Shown piece by piece: positions 6,782-16,441 of a stretch of DNA of 64,000 bases. The notes beneath the pieces were generated by a model. That model searched no databases. It saw only the letters and a program-made list of their open reading frames with translations, and was not told where the DNA came from. Position numbers and translations under genes: made by a program. How positions within the stretch are numbered: position 1 is the stretch's first letter; the number at the start of each line of letters is the position of its first letter. The stretch is from SFTJ01 sp051871515 (GTDB taxonomy: Bacteria; Bacteroidota; Bacteroidia; Bacteroidales; Muribaculaceae), in the NCBI GenBank assembly GCA_051871515.1, contig JBJECY010000091.1, positions 1 through 64,000 of the forward strand, in the 5' to 3' direction.

Positions 6782-9595
6782 ATGAAACGCTTAAAACAAT
6801 TAATGCTCGTTGCACTTGTGGCATTAGTGATGCTGCCCGGTGCTGCGATGGCACAACAAACAACAACCATTCCGGTTGACAGTGCTGTGCGAGTTGGCAA
6901 ATTGCCAAATGGCTTAACCTATTACATTCGTCACAACGATTATCCCAAAGGTCAGGCTGAATTTTATATTGCCCAAAAGGTGGGTGCAATAGTTGAGGAA
7001 GATAACCAACGCGGTTTGGCACACTTCCTTGAACACATGTGCTTCAACGGCACTAAGACTTTTGAAGGCAACAACATGCTCAAATGGTGTGAATCAGTGG
7101 GCATAAAGTTTGGCGCAAACATCAATGCTGCCACAGGAATTGACCAGACAATCTACAACATCTCGAAGGTGCCAACCGCTCGCGTGGGTGTGCAAGACAC
7201 CTGTTTGATAATTCTTCGCGACTGGGCCGACGGTCTGTTGCTTGAAGAGAGCGAGATTGACTCAGAACGTAAGGTGATTCACGAGGAATGGCGCATGCGC
7301 ATGGTGGGTCAGATGCGTATTCTTGAAAACCTGCTCCCAACCATCTATCAAGGCGAGCGCTATGGCTATCGCTTGCCAATCGGCACCATGGAAGTGGTTG
7401 ACAACTTCCCATATCAGGCTTTGCGCGATTACTATGAGACTTGGTATCGCCCCGACTTGCAAGGCATAATGGTGGTGGGCGACATTGACGCTGACCGCAT
7501 TGAGGCAAAAATCAAGGAGCTGTTCTCTGACATTAAGATGCCGCAGAACCCCAAGAAGCGCGAGTATTATCCTGTTAAGGGCAACGAAGAAACCATCTAT
7601 GCCATTGGCACCGATAAGGAACAACCTCAATCAATCTTGCAGCTCATGTACAAGCATCCGGCATTCCCCGATTCGCTTAAGACCGATATGAACTATCTTG
7701 CCTATAAATACATTATTAACATGATTAATAGCATGATAAGCTCTCGTCTTGACGAAATCACTAAGAGCCCCGATGCTCCGTTTGCTTATGCTCAGTCAAG
7801 CAATGGCAACTTCTTGGTATCGCAAACCATTGATGCACAAAACTTTATTGCTATTGCCAAAGACAACGATATGATAGGTGCCTATAAAGCGCTGCTCACT
7901 GAGGTGACTCGCGTGAAGAAACACGGCTTCCTGGCATCGGAATATCTGCGTGCTCGCGACGAGTATCTCTCGGGCTTGGAGAACGCTTACAACAACCGCA
8001 ACCAGCAGAACTCAGGCATGTTGGTAAATGACTATGTTAGCAACTTCCTCAACAATGAGCCTATCCCGGGCATTGAGAATATGTATAACATCATGAACCT
8101 GATTGCCAAGAATCTGCCTGTTGACGTTATCAATCAGGTTGCTATGAACCTGATTCCTGACAATAACCTGGTGGTGGTGGTGATGATGCCTGATAAAGAA
8201 GGCGTGACTGTGCCAACCAAGGAACAGTTGCAGCAAATCGACAAGGAAGTGGCTGCTGCCGACATTGCCCCGTTTGTTGACAACGTAAAGACCGAGCCTC
8301 TCATTTCCACTCTGCCGGCTAATGGCAAGGTGGTTAAGGAAACCATTGACAGCCGTTTTGATGCAAAAGTATGGACTTTGAGCAACGGCGTGAAGGTGAT
8401 TGCCAAAAAGACCGACTTTAAGGACGATGAGATTATAATGAACGCCGTGGCTAAGGGCGGATATTCAGTGTTGAGCGACAAAGATGCCGATAACATCGAT
8501 TTCCTCTCGTTGGTGATGTCGCAACGCAGCCTTGGCACATTCACAGCCAACGACCTCGAGAAATATCTTGCCGGCAAGCAAGTGAGACTCAACTGCAGTG
8601 GCGAGGCTTATGGCCGCACCATCAGTGGCCGCACCACTCCTAAGGATTTGAACACCATGATGGAGATGCTGTATATGACATTCACTGCTCTCGGATTTGA
8701 CGCCAACGAGTTTGCTGCTACACAAAATCAGTATGTGAGCATTTTGCAGAATCAGGTCACTAACCCTGAATTTGTGTTCCAAACCCGCTTGTCGAAGGCC
8801 TTCTATAAGTCGCCGTTCAATCACATGATTTCTATTGAAGGAATCAAGGCCGCTAACTTCGACCGCTGCGTGGAACTTGCTAAGCAAGGCTTTAGCAACG
8901 CTGCCGAGTTTACGTTTATCTTCAGCGGTAACTTCGATGAGGCACAACTCAAAGAATACGTTGAGCAATACATTGCTTCGTTGCCAACTGAGAAAAATAA
9001 AGTTGCTAATGTGAAACTTGCCGGTTTGGGCATCAATGCAGGCACAGCCACTCAAACATCGACGCTCAAGATGCAAACTCCGCAAACCTACGGCTCGTTT
9101 GTTGTTTCAGCCAATATGCCTTACACCTCAAAGAATGCCAAGATTGCATCGGTGGTATCGCAATTGCTCACCGCTCGCTTTGTTGAGCAGATTCGTGAAA
9201 AGGAAGGCGCCACTTACAGCGTGGGAACCATGGGCTCAATGAGCCGTATGGCTGACTACAACGTGCAGTATAACACCACATTGCCAATGAAGCCTGAAAA
9301 GGCCGACCGCGTGGTTGAAATTGTTAAACATGAGTTTAACGACCTCACCACCAATTGTACCGACGTTGAGCTTAACAAGGTGAAAGAGTATATGGTGAAG
9401 ACTTACACCGAAGGACTTAAGCAAAACAGCGCTTGGGTAGGTGCAATCTCGGGTTATCAGGTGAACGAAGTTGACACATTGGAGAATGCTGAAGCTATTA
9501 TCAACAGCATCACCACTGCCGATGTACAAAACTTCGTGAAGGAAGTGATGAAACAAGGCAACTTCCAAATCTATATGATGACACCAGAGGAATAA
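6782..9595 (+). CDS. Exported M16 family zinc metalloprotease
   Basis: The 937-residue protein begins with a signal peptide ending AMA (residues 1-24). The inverted zinc motif HxxEH is present as HFLEH near residues 80-84, followed by the family block MCFNGTKTFEGN. A second glutamate ligand is expected about 75 residues later, where a VIHEEW block occurs. Downstream are the inactive-half M16 C domains, with an R..Y-type block (REKEGATYSVG) typical of the C-terminal repeat. The length fits the full-length pitrilysin/insulinase class common in Bacteroidales. It is likely a periplasmic oligopeptidase; the true substrate is unknown. It is a single-gene unit ending at a strong terminator. Confidence 0.93.
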   Translation: MKRLKQLMLVALVALVMLPGAAMAQQTTTIPVDSAVRVGKLPNGLTYYIRHNDYPKGQAEFYIAQKVGAIVEEDNQRGLAHFLEHMCFNGTKTFEGNNMLKWCESVGIKFGANINAATGIDQTIYNISKVPTARVGVQDTCLIILRDWADGLLLEESEIDSERKVIHEEWRMRMVGQMRILENLLPTIYQGERYGYRLPIGTMEVVDNFPYQALRDYYETWYRPDLQGIMVVGDIDADRIEAKIKELFSDIKMPQNPKKREYYPVKGNEETIYAIGTDKEQPQSILQLMYKHPAFPDSLKTDMNYLAYKYIINMINSMISSRLDEITKSPDAPFAYAQSSNGNFLVSQTIDAQNFIAIAKDNDMIGAYKALLTEVTRVKKHGFLASEYLRARDEYLSGLENAYNNRNQQNSGMLVNDYVSNFLNNEPIPGIENMYNIMNLIAKNLPVDVINQVAMNLIPDNNLVVVVMMPDKEGVTVPTKEQLQQIDKEVAAADIAPFVDNVKTEPLISTLPANGKVVKETIDSRFDAKVWTLSNGVKVIAKKTDFKDDEIIMNAVAKGGYSVLSDKDADNIDFLSLVMSQRSLGTFTANDLEKYLAGKQVRLNCSGEAYGRTISGRTTPKDLNTMMEMLYMTFTALGFDANEFAATQNQYVSILQNQVTNPEFVFQTRLSKAFYKSPFNHMISIEGIKAANFDRCVELAKQGFSNAAEFTFIFSGNFDEAQLKEYVEQYIASLPTEKNKVANVKLAGLGINAGTATQTSTLKMQTPQTYGSFVVSANMPYTSKNAKIASVVSQLLTARFVEQIREKEGATYSVGTMGSMSRMADYNVQYNTTLPMKPEKADRVVEIVKHEFNDLTTNCTDVELNKVKEYMVKTYTEGLKQNSAWVGAISGYQVNEVDTLENAEAIINSITTADVQNFVKEVMKQGNFQIYMMTPEE

Positions 9596-9661
9596 AATAA
9601 TCTTGTCTTGTTTGCCTCTACCTTTGGGCAGAGGGCAGGCAGGGCAGAAGAGATGAGTTGG

Positions 9662-9713
9662 CGTGACGCTTCATTCTCACATGCAAAGAGAGTTGGAGCG
9701 TCACGTTTTTTTT
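9662..9713 (+). terminator. Intrinsic terminator after the M16 protease gene
   Basis: CGTGACGCT (9662-9670) pairs with AGCGTCACG (9697-9705), with an inner CTC/GAG pair in the loop, followed by eight T residues. Confidence 0.8.
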
Positions 9714-9733
9714 GCATAAGCATCAGTAAAATG

Positions 9734-9765
9734 TTTGCTCACATGAGCCTAAAGTGGTAAATTTG
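9734..9765 (+). promoter_or_regulatory. Consensus promoter of the DUF3109 gene
   Basis: TTTG at 9734-9737, a spacer of exactly 20 bases and TAAATTTG at 9758-9765 make a full match to the Bacteroidota sigma-A promoter. Confidence 0.75.
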
Positions 9766-9843
9766 TGCCCAAATCAATGGGCCGATGGCACGTTGCACCT
9801 CATTGTGGGTGGGCACATCTGCTCAAAGTGATTAAGAGAGTTA

Positions 9844-10452
9844 ATGAACAAAGACAAAAAACGATTTATGCTACAGATACAAGACACGCTTGTGAGCCTC
9901 GACCTTGTGGAACGCTTTTTCTTGTGCGACCTCAGCACTTGCCACGGCGAGTGCTGCATTGAGGGCGATGCCGGAGCACCGCTCACCGACGAGGAAGCTG
10001 CCATCATTGAGCGGATTCTGCCTGAGATATGGGATGATTTGCTGCCTCGAGCTCGCCAGGAGATTGAAGCCAACGGCGTGAGCTACATCGACGAGGAGGG
10101 CGACCGTGTGACCGCCATAGTTGACGGCAGAAACTGCGCTTTCAGCTGCTATGGCGAGAACGGCATGTGCTATTGTGCAATTGAGAAAGCCTATCGCGAG
10201 GGGCGCGTTGATTTTTATAAGCCCATCTCGTGCCATCTCTATCCGGTGCGGATTAAGCAATATCCCACCTTCACCGCCGTGAACTATCACCGTTGGAAAA
10301 TATGCAAATGCGCCGAGGTGCTGGGCCGCAAAGAGGGCGTGAGGGCTTACCAGTTTCTAAAAGAGCCGTTGATTAGGCGCTTTGGCAAGGAATGGTACGA
10401 CGAGCTTGCCATGACCTGCGAAGCCTATCTGGAGCAATACGGCGACCGATAA
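9844..10452 (+). CDS. DUF3109 family cysteine-rich protein
   Basis: The 202-residue protein has the DUF3109 signature: FLCDLSTCHGECCIEGDAG near residues 29-47, then CAFSCYGENGMCYCAIEKA and SCHLYPVR, and a late KICKCAE. The cysteines (about ten) are arranged as in metal- or Fe-S-binding proteins of the YkgJ type, but no reaction is known for this family. It appears cytosolic, with no signal peptide. The conserved part begins MLQIQDTLVSLDL, so the ATG at 9868 is a credible alternative start to 9844. It is a single-gene unit with a consensus promoter. Confidence 0.85.
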   Translation: MNKDKKRFMLQIQDTLVSLDLVERFFLCDLSTCHGECCIEGDAGAPLTDEEAAIIERILPEIWDDLLPRARQEIEANGVSYIDEEGDRVTAIVDGRNCAFSCYGENGMCYCAIEKAYREGRVDFYKPISCHLYPVRIKQYPTFTAVNYHRWKICKCAEVLGRKEGVRAYQFLKEPLIRRFGKEWYDELAMTCEAYLEQYGDR

Positions 10453-10529
10453 CCTGTGCCGCCACACCTGTTGCCGGCGCGCAATTTAGCCTAAGTGGGT
10501 GAATAATAATGGTTATTAAGCCAAAATTA

Positions 10530-10561
10530 TTTGGCTGAATGAAAAAAAATGATTAATTTTG
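10530..10561 (+). promoter_or_regulatory. Consensus promoter of rplS
   Basis: TTTG at 10530-10533 and TAATTTTG at 10554-10561 are separated by 20 bases. The -33 element overlaps a perfect 6-bp inverted repeat (GCCAAA with TTTGGC, 10520-10535). Confidence 0.75.
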
Positions 10562-10649
10562 CACCGCTTTTGTAACCTCTGGCGAGAAGAAGTGTGGCTC
10601 GTGAATGTTGCAGGAGGGTAATAAAAAACATAAAATTTTAATACTAACA

Positions 10650-11012
10650 ATGGATTTAATTAAGGTTGCTGAAGAAGCATTCGCAACAGGCAAAGAATTT
10701 CCTGAATTCCATCCTGGTGACACCATCACCGTTGACTATCGCATTAAGGAAGGTAACAAGGAACGTATTCAGCAGTACAGAGGTGTGGTTATCCGCATTT
10801 CAGGCGAAGGAAAGAAGAAACGTTTCACCGTTCGCAAGATGAGCGAAAACATTGGTGTAGAGCGTATTTTCCCAATCGAATCGCCGTTTATTGACAACAT
10901 CACTATCAACAAGTATGGTAAGGTTCGTCGCGCTAAGTTGTATTACTTGCGTGCTCTCACCGGTAAGAAGGCTCGCATCAAGGAGCGTCGCATGGTGAGC
11001 AAAGAAGCATAA
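10650..11012 (+). CDS. rplS: 50S ribosomal protein L19
   Basis: L19 lies at the 30S-50S interface. The product from this start has 120 residues, the usual size. Family blocks are FHPGDTITVDYRIKEGNKER, QQYRGVVI and RKMSENIGVERIFPIESPF, ending with KLYYLRALTGKKARIKERR. An in-frame ATG at 10605 would add 15 residues with no counterpart in the family, so I chose 10650, where the upstream bases are A-rich as in other Bacteroidota start sites. A leader of about 80 bases follows the promoter. The gene ends in a very strong terminator. Confidence 0.96.
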   Translation: MDLIKVAEEAFATGKEFPEFHPGDTITVDYRIKEGNKERIQQYRGVVIRISGEGKKKRFTVRKMSENIGVERIFPIESPFIDNITINKYGKVRRAKLYYLRALTGKKARIKERRMVSKEA

Positions 11013-11060
11013 TTGAGATAGCCTATTTGTCACAAATTATTTCAATAGAAAATATCAGAA

Positions 11061-11094
11061 AAAGCCATAATCCCTGAGGATTGTGGCTTTTTTT
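11061..11094 (+). terminator. Intrinsic terminator after rplS
   Basis: A 13-bp stem (AAAGCCATAATCC with GGATTGTGGCTTT, one G-U pair) and a CTGA loop are followed by a T tract to 11094. Confidence 0.88.
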
Positions 11095-11368
11095 GTGCTT
11101 TGTTTTGTGGGGGTGTAGTAACATTATGTGAGGTTATTATTTGATGGGAGCGGTTTTGCTTGGTCGCCTCGCTGCCGGTGAGGCGCAGGCTGTGCCAATC
11201 ATCGCTGTTGACGGGTGTTACCGGTGAGTTTGCTGATGGTTGCTAAGATATGAATAAAAAATTGGTTTGTAGCCCTGCAATGGGTCACAATGTTTGTCTG
11301 CCGGCAAAATAGTGAAATAAATGCACATTAACCTGAATGATAGAGCAAAATAATTGCGGAAATAGTAT
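11095..11368 (+). other. Intergenic stretch between rplS and gpmI
   Basis: About 270 bases contain no supported reading frame, tRNA or known riboswitch. The only structure I see is a small GC-rich hairpin (GCCTC with GAGGC near 11165-11185). The gpmI promoter follows. Confidence 0.4.
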
Positions 11369-11376
11369 TATCTTTG
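11369..11376 (+). promoter_or_regulatory. -7 promoter element for gpmI
   Basis: TATCTTTGC matches TAnnTTTG, 55 bases before the ATG. The -33 region is weak. Confidence 0.55.
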
Positions 11377-11431
11377 CATAACAAAAACCTAATAATCGAA
11401 AGAACGTAACATTAAAAACATCAATAAAGAA

Positions 11432-12949
11432 ATGGGAAAGAAAGCACTATTGTTGATTCTCGACGGATGGGGAATCGGTAACAAAAGCAAAGCCGATGCA
11501 ATATCAAGCACAGCAACACCTTATTGGGACAGTCTGATAGCCAACTATCCTAACTCACAGCTTCAAGCCAGTGGCGAAAACGTTGGTTTGCCCGATGGTC
11601 AGATGGGAAACTCTGAGGTTGGTCACCAAAACATTGGCGCCGGACGCATACTTTATCAAGACCTTGTGAAAATCAACAAGTCGATAAAAGAGGGTACCAT
11701 CTATGATAATCCTGAGGTGAAGAGCGCATTCTCTTATGCCAAGGAAAACGGCAAGAACATCCACTTCATGGGATTGACCTCAACAGGTGGCGTTCACTCG
11801 TCGCTTGGTCATATCTTTGCTCTCTGCGATATTGCCAAACGCTATGAACTGGAGAACGTGTTTATTCATTGCTTTATGGATGGCCGTGACACCGACCCGC
11901 AAAGTGGTAAGGGCTTTGTGGCTGAGGTTGAGAAACATTGCGCCGAGAGCGCCGGTAAGGTTGTCTCGGTGGTAGGCCGCTACTATGCTATGGACCGCGA
12001 CAAGAATTGGGACCGCATTAAACTTGCTTATGACCTGCTGGTGAGCGGCGAGGGCGAACAAGCCTCCTCGATGACCGATGCCATTCAGGCAAGCTACGAT
12101 GCCGGTGTAACCGACGAGTTTATTAAGCCAATCAACAACAGCACCGTTGACGGCACCATCAAGGAAGGCGACGTGGTGATATTCTTCAACTATCGCCCCG
12201 ACCGCGCTAAGGAAATCACCATTGCTTTCACTCAAAAGGATATGCCTGAGCATGGCTTGATGCGCATCAAAGATTTGCAATACTATTGCATGACTCCTTA
12301 CGATTCATCGTTCACTGGCATACATGTGCTTTTCCGCAAAGACAATGTCACCAACACTCTGGGCGAATACCTCAGCGCACTTGGCAAAAAGCAATTGCAT
12401 ATTGCCGAAACTGAGAAATATGCTCACGTTACATTCTTCTTCAACGGTGGCCGTGAGAACCCATACGAGGGTGAGGACCGCATCTTGGTGCCTTCGCCAA
12501 AGGTGGCTACCTACGACCTCAAGCCTGAAATGAGCGCCTATGAGGTGAAAGATAAATTGGTTGAAGCCATCAACACTCAGAAATATGACTTCATTGTTGT
12601 GAACTATGCCAACGGCGATATGGTGGGTCACACCGGCGTTTACGAAGCCATTCAAAAGGCATGTGTGGCAATTGACGAATGTGTGAAAGACACTGTTGAG
12701 GCTTGCAAGGCCAATGACTATGAGGTGATAATCATTGCCGACCACGGAAATGCCGACAATGCCATCAACCCCGACGGCACTCCAAACACTGCCCATTCGC
12801 TCAACCCGGTTCCGTTTGTTTATGTGACTGCAAACAAAGATGCTAAGGTGAAGGACGGTGTGCTTGCCGATGTTGCTCCTTCAATCTTGAAGATTATGGG
12901 TATTCCTCAACCAGAGGAAATGTCTGGCAACAATCTGATTGAAGCATAA
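11432..12949 (+). CDS. gpmI: 2,3-bisphosphoglycerate-independent phosphoglycerate mutase
   Basis: GpmI interconverts 3- and 2-phosphoglycerate in glycolysis using two Mn2+ ions. The 505-residue protein is the normal length. It shows the N-terminal metal block LILDGWG, the phosphorylated serine in GQMGNSEVGHQNIGAGR near residue 60, the DGRDTDPQSG block, the NYRPDRAKEI block and the C-terminal metal ligands in NYANGDMVGHTG and IADHGNAD near residue 436. It belongs to the alkaline phosphatase superfamily. It is a single-gene unit with a promoter and a strong terminator. Confidence 0.97.
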   Translation: MGKKALLLILDGWGIGNKSKADAISSTATPYWDSLIANYPNSQLQASGENVGLPDGQMGNSEVGHQNIGAGRILYQDLVKINKSIKEGTIYDNPEVKSAFSYAKENGKNIHFMGLTSTGGVHSSLGHIFALCDIAKRYELENVFIHCFMDGRDTDPQSGKGFVAEVEKHCAESAGKVVSVVGRYYAMDRDKNWDRIKLAYDLLVSGEGEQASSMTDAIQASYDAGVTDEFIKPINNSTVDGTIKEGDVVIFFNYRPDRAKEITIAFTQKDMPEHGLMRIKDLQYYCMTPYDSSFTGIHVLFRKDNVTNTLGEYLSALGKKQLHIAETEKYAHVTFFFNGGRENPYEGEDRILVPSPKVATYDLKPEMSAYEVKDKLVEAINTQKYDFIVVNYANGDMVGHTGVYEAIQKACVAIDECVKDTVEACKANDYEVIIIADHGNADNAINPDGTPNTAHSLNPVPFVYVTANKDAKVKDGVLADVAPSILKIMGIPQPEEMSGNNLIEA

Positions 12950-12977
12950 ATATAGATTTATAAAAATATAAGTATGT

Positions 12978-13009
12978 AGCCCCGGGGAAATATCCTTGGG
13001 GCTTTTTTT
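12978..13009 (+). terminator. Intrinsic terminator after gpmI
   Basis: AGCCCCGGGG pairs with CCTTGGGGCT over 10 bp (two G-U pairs) with an AAATAT loop, followed by seven T residues. Confidence 0.85.
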
Positions 13010-13257
13010 GTTGTTTGCTTTGCGGGGTGGAATGGAAAAATGGGGCGACGGTGGGGCGATTGCCGACCGAAAAAATAAGATATTTGGCTGATGACAAGCG
13101 GTTGAGAAAGGCTTGCCGGCGTTGAGATGCTTGTGCTGCCATGTGTGTTGTCGGCATAGATGAGCCAATGGAATAAAAAAATTGCATTGATGTGTGGCAT
13201 TTGTGGTAATTTATGGCTAAATTCGCATAGAAAATTCAATAAACACCTTAATAATAG
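13010..13257 (+). other. Intergenic stretch before the first 5'-nucleotidase gene
   Basis: No reading frame, RNA or strong promoter is visible here. TAAATTCG at 13218-13225 is one base off the -7 consensus but has no well-placed TTTG upstream. Confidence 0.35.
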
Positions 13258-14763
13258 ATGAAACGTATATTAGTTATAGGGGCGGCGGTTGCGGCATTGG
13301 CATTTGCAATGAGTGATGCCGAAGCACGCCATCTCACCATATTGAGCGCCAACGACACTCACAGCATGGTCAGACCCGATGCCGACGGGTGTGGCGGTTT
13401 GGTGCGTCAAAAAGCAATTGTTGACAGTGTGCGTCAAGCCGAAGATGCTGTGGTGGCTGTTCATGCCGGTGATGCCGTGCAGGGCACAGTTTATTTCTCA
13501 ACCTTTAAGGGCGAAGTGGAATATGCCATGCTCGATAGCATCGGCTTTGACTTCTGCATCACTGGTAATCATGAGTTTGACAACGGCATGGATGAGCTTG
13601 CCAAATATTACAGCAATGTGCGAGCCAGCAAACTGTCGTCGAACTACGATGTTACCGACACTCCGCTAAATGGGCTGCTTCAGCCGTATGTGGTGAAGCA
13701 TTTCTATGGCAAGCGCATTGCCTTTATGGGCATTAATCTCAAGCCCACCGGCATGATTGCCGATAAGAATGTGCAAGGCTTGGTGTTTAACGATGCCGCC
13801 ACGGTGGCGTTGCAGCTGTCGGAATACCTCAAAACCACCGGAATAGCCGACTATGTGGTGATGGTGTCGCATATTGGCTACACCTCGAGCGATGGCGATG
13901 AGAGCGACGTGGAGATTGCCAAGAAAAGCCGTTATATAGATTTGATTATTGGCGGACACTCTCACACGCTTGTTGAACCCGGTTCGCCGCAGCTCATGGT
14001 GAAGAATGTGGCAGGGCGAGAAGTGCCTGTGGTGCAAGCCGGTAAATATGGCAAATACATGTGCAAAGTGAATTTTGACCTCGACGATGGCAGCGTTGAC
14101 TATTCGCTCATTCCGGTTGACGCATCGTGCGACTCGTGGGCAAGCCGCTTTGAGGCGCTTAACGCTTGGCTTAAACCCTACGATGACGAGGCTTACAGGG
14201 TGATGCATTCGCGCATTGCCACCTCGGCGCGTGCCATGACCAACACCGAGTTGAGCTGTCTGCCCAATTTTGTGTGTGATGCCGTGAACGGGATTATTGT
14301 TGAGCGTTGGGGCAAATGTGACTTTGCCATGATGAATCGTGGCGGTATTCGCCAACCGTTGCCAAAAGGCGATGTGGCTGAGGGCATGATTACCTCAATG
14401 TTGCCTTTCGACAACAAATTGGTGGTGCTTAAAATCAAAGGCTCCGACCTGCTTGACGCTTTCAAGGTGATGACTTATCGTGGGGGTGACGCCGTGAGCA
14501 AAGCCATGGACATCAAATATAAGGGCCATGAAATTGTTTGGGCGCGCCTTAACGGCAAGGACATTGAGAAAGACAAGTATTACACCATGGTGACTATTGA
14601 CTATCTTGCCAATGGCGGCGACTATATGAAACCGCTAAAGAATGCACAAGTGCTTTGGTGTGACGATGTGCCTTACGGCGATTTGGTGCTGCAATATGTG
14701 AAGCAACTCGATGCTCGCGGCATTGCCATCGACGCCGAGGAAAGAGTGAGAATGCATAAATGA
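13258..14763 (+). CDS. Exported 5'-nucleotidase family metallophosphatase (first of a tandem pair)
   Basis: The 501-residue protein starts with a signal peptide ending near DAEA (residues 1-23). The N-terminal calcineurin-like domain carries the metal blocks ANDTHSM, HAGDAVQGT, GNHEFDNG, SHIG and GGHSHT. The C-terminal 5'-nucleotidase domain carries NRGGIRQPLPKGD, MLPFDNKLV and TIDYLANGGDYM. Both domains are in one chain, so it should hydrolyse nucleotide 5'-phosphates, or related phosphoesters, in the periplasm. The neighbouring gene at 14802 is a close paralogue, 38 bases downstream, and the two are probably cotranscribed. Confidence 0.92.
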   Translation: MKRILVIGAAVAALAFAMSDAEARHLTILSANDTHSMVRPDADGCGGLVRQKAIVDSVRQAEDAVVAVHAGDAVQGTVYFSTFKGEVEYAMLDSIGFDFCITGNHEFDNGMDELAKYYSNVRASKLSSNYDVTDTPLNGLLQPYVVKHFYGKRIAFMGINLKPTGMIADKNVQGLVFNDAATVALQLSEYLKTTGIADYVVMVSHIGYTSSDGDESDVEIAKKSRYIDLIIGGHSHTLVEPGSPQLMVKNVAGREVPVVQAGKYGKYMCKVNFDLDDGSVDYSLIPVDASCDSWASRFEALNAWLKPYDDEAYRVMHSRIATSARAMTNTELSCLPNFVCDAVNGIIVERWGKCDFAMMNRGGIRQPLPKGDVAEGMITSMLPFDNKLVVLKIKGSDLLDAFKVMTYRGGDAVSKAMDIKYKGHEIVWARLNGKDIEKDKYYTMVTIDYLANGGDYMKPLKNAQVLWCDDVPYGDLVLQYVKQLDARGIAIDAEERVRMHK

Positions 14764-14801
14764 TTTTTGATTAACCCATTTGCATAAATATAAATACCGA
14801 G

Positions 14802-16325
14802 ATGATAAAGAAACTTATACTTACGCTGATGGTGGCTGCGGTAGCATGTACCGTGGCTCAAGCCGAGCATCTGACCATACTCACAGCTAATGACACTCAC
14901 AGCACCATAATGCCTAATCAAGAGGGACGTGGCGGACTGATGCGACGCCGTGTGGTGATGGACAGCGTGCGCCGTGCCGATGAGCACGTGTTGGCTATTC
15001 ATGCAGGCGACGCCGTGCAGGGAACGGTGTTCTTCTCGCTTTTCCGCGGTGAGGTGGAATATGCCTGCTTAGACAGTCTTGCTTATGACATCATCATTAT
15101 GGGTAACCATGAGTTTGACAACGGCATTGAAGAACTTGCCGAACATTATAAACATGTGCGCGCCAATAAATTATGCGCCAACTACGACCTTACCGGCACT
15201 CCGCTTGAGGGCATGTTTCTGCCTTATTTGATAAAGCATGTTGGCGGCAAGCGCTTGGCATTTATGGGCATTAATCTCAATCCTAAGGGGATGATTGCCG
15301 ATAAATGTATTGGCGGTGTCACATATCACAATGCCACTGACGTGGCTCTCAATCTGTCACGTTATCTCAAAGAATCGGGTATTGCCGACTATGTGATTAT
15401 GGTGTCGCACATTGGCCACACCGGTCGCCCGGGTGTACCAAACGATGTGGATATTGCAAAAAACAGCCGATACATTGACTTGATTATAGGTGCTCACTCC
15501 CATACTCTCATTGACCCTTCACGCGCCAATTCGCGCTATCCGCACTTGGTGAAGAACCTCGACGGCAAAGAAGTTCCCATTTGCCAAGCCGGCGGACAGG
15601 GCGAGCATGTGGGCAAGATTGACTTTGACACCGAGACCGGCAAGGCGGTGTATTCAATCATCCCCATCAACGAGCGCTACGATGAGCGTGCAGCGGCTGA
15701 TTATGCAGCCATGAACCAATGGCTGGAGCCATATTGCAAGCAGGTTGATAAAAAGATGAACACTCGCATAGCAACATCTGAGATGGCGATGGACGGCAAA
15801 ACTCCGTCGCTGGGCAATTGGGTGTGTGACGCGGTGGTTGAGATTGGCCGCGAGCTCTATGGCAAAGAAGTGCAGTTCTCGCTCATGAACCGTGGCGGCA
15901 TACGCCAGCCCATGCCCAAAGGCGATGTCACAGAGGGCGTGATTGAGGGTATGTTGCCGTTTGATAATCGCCTGGAGGTGATTCGCATCAAGGGCGAATA
16001 TCTTATGAATGTGTTCACGGCACTTGCCGGCAAAGGCGGTGATGCGGTGAGCAGTGCTGTGGATGTGCAATTCACGCGCGACGGCAAGGTGACCAAAGCG
16101 AAAATCAACGGCAAGCCGGTTGACAACGATAAATATTACACTCTCATCACCATTGACTATCTTGCCAATGGCGGCAGCCGCATGGGCGACCTAAAGAAAG
16201 GCGAGGTGCTGTTTGTTGACACTGTGCCTTATGGCCAACATGTGCTGGAATATGTGAAACAGCTTGATGCCCGCGGCAAGAAAATACGCTCAACCAACAA
16301 GCAGCGTATGCGGTATGACGACTGA
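14802..16325 (+). CDS. Exported 5'-nucleotidase family metallophosphatase (second of a tandem pair)
   Basis: This 507-residue protein has the same layout as its upstream neighbour: signal peptide ending AQA, metal blocks ANDTHST, HAGDAVQGT, GNHEFDNG, SHIGHTG and GAHSHT, and the C-terminal NRGGIRQPMPKGD, MLPFDNRL and TIDYLANGGSRM. Roughly half or more of the residues appear identical to the first copy by eye. The first metal-site histidine block differs slightly (GAHSHT rather than GGHSHT), so substrate range may differ. The pair looks like a local gene duplication. It is followed by the GH3/serine hydrolase fusion, suggesting a periplasmic salvage or cell-wall context. Confidence 0.92.
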   Translation: MIKKLILTLMVAAVACTVAQAEHLTILTANDTHSTIMPNQEGRGGLMRRRVVMDSVRRADEHVLAIHAGDAVQGTVFFSLFRGEVEYACLDSLAYDIIIMGNHEFDNGIEELAEHYKHVRANKLCANYDLTGTPLEGMFLPYLIKHVGGKRLAFMGINLNPKGMIADKCIGGVTYHNATDVALNLSRYLKESGIADYVIMVSHIGHTGRPGVPNDVDIAKNSRYIDLIIGAHSHTLIDPSRANSRYPHLVKNLDGKEVPICQAGGQGEHVGKIDFDTETGKAVYSIIPINERYDERAAADYAAMNQWLEPYCKQVDKKMNTRIATSEMAMDGKTPSLGNWVCDAVVEIGRELYGKEVQFSLMNRGGIRQPMPKGDVTEGVIEGMLPFDNRLEVIRIKGEYLMNVFTALAGKGGDAVSSAVDVQFTRDGKVTKAKINGKPVDNDKYYTLITIDYLANGGSRMGDLKKGEVLFVDTVPYGQHVLEYVKQLDARGKKIRSTNKQRMRYDD

Positions 16326-16441
16326 TGGCGGCCTTTCACTCCGTGAGGCGGCTGTGGTGAACAGTGTGATAATTTAACTCATAAAAAACGTGGCAGGATG
16401 CTGTGTGAAAGTTCCCCTGCCCACTGATGTGTGAATGAAAG

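Noticed and set aside
9619..9713. TACCTTTG at 9619-9626 followed by the terminator at 9662-9713, suggesting another small RNA
   Set aside because: There is no -33 element at the right distance and the terminator is explained by the M16 protease gene just upstream.
10605..10649. N-terminal extension of rplS from the ATG at 10605
   Set aside because: It adds 15 residues with no counterpart in L19; the ATG at 10650 gives the normal size.
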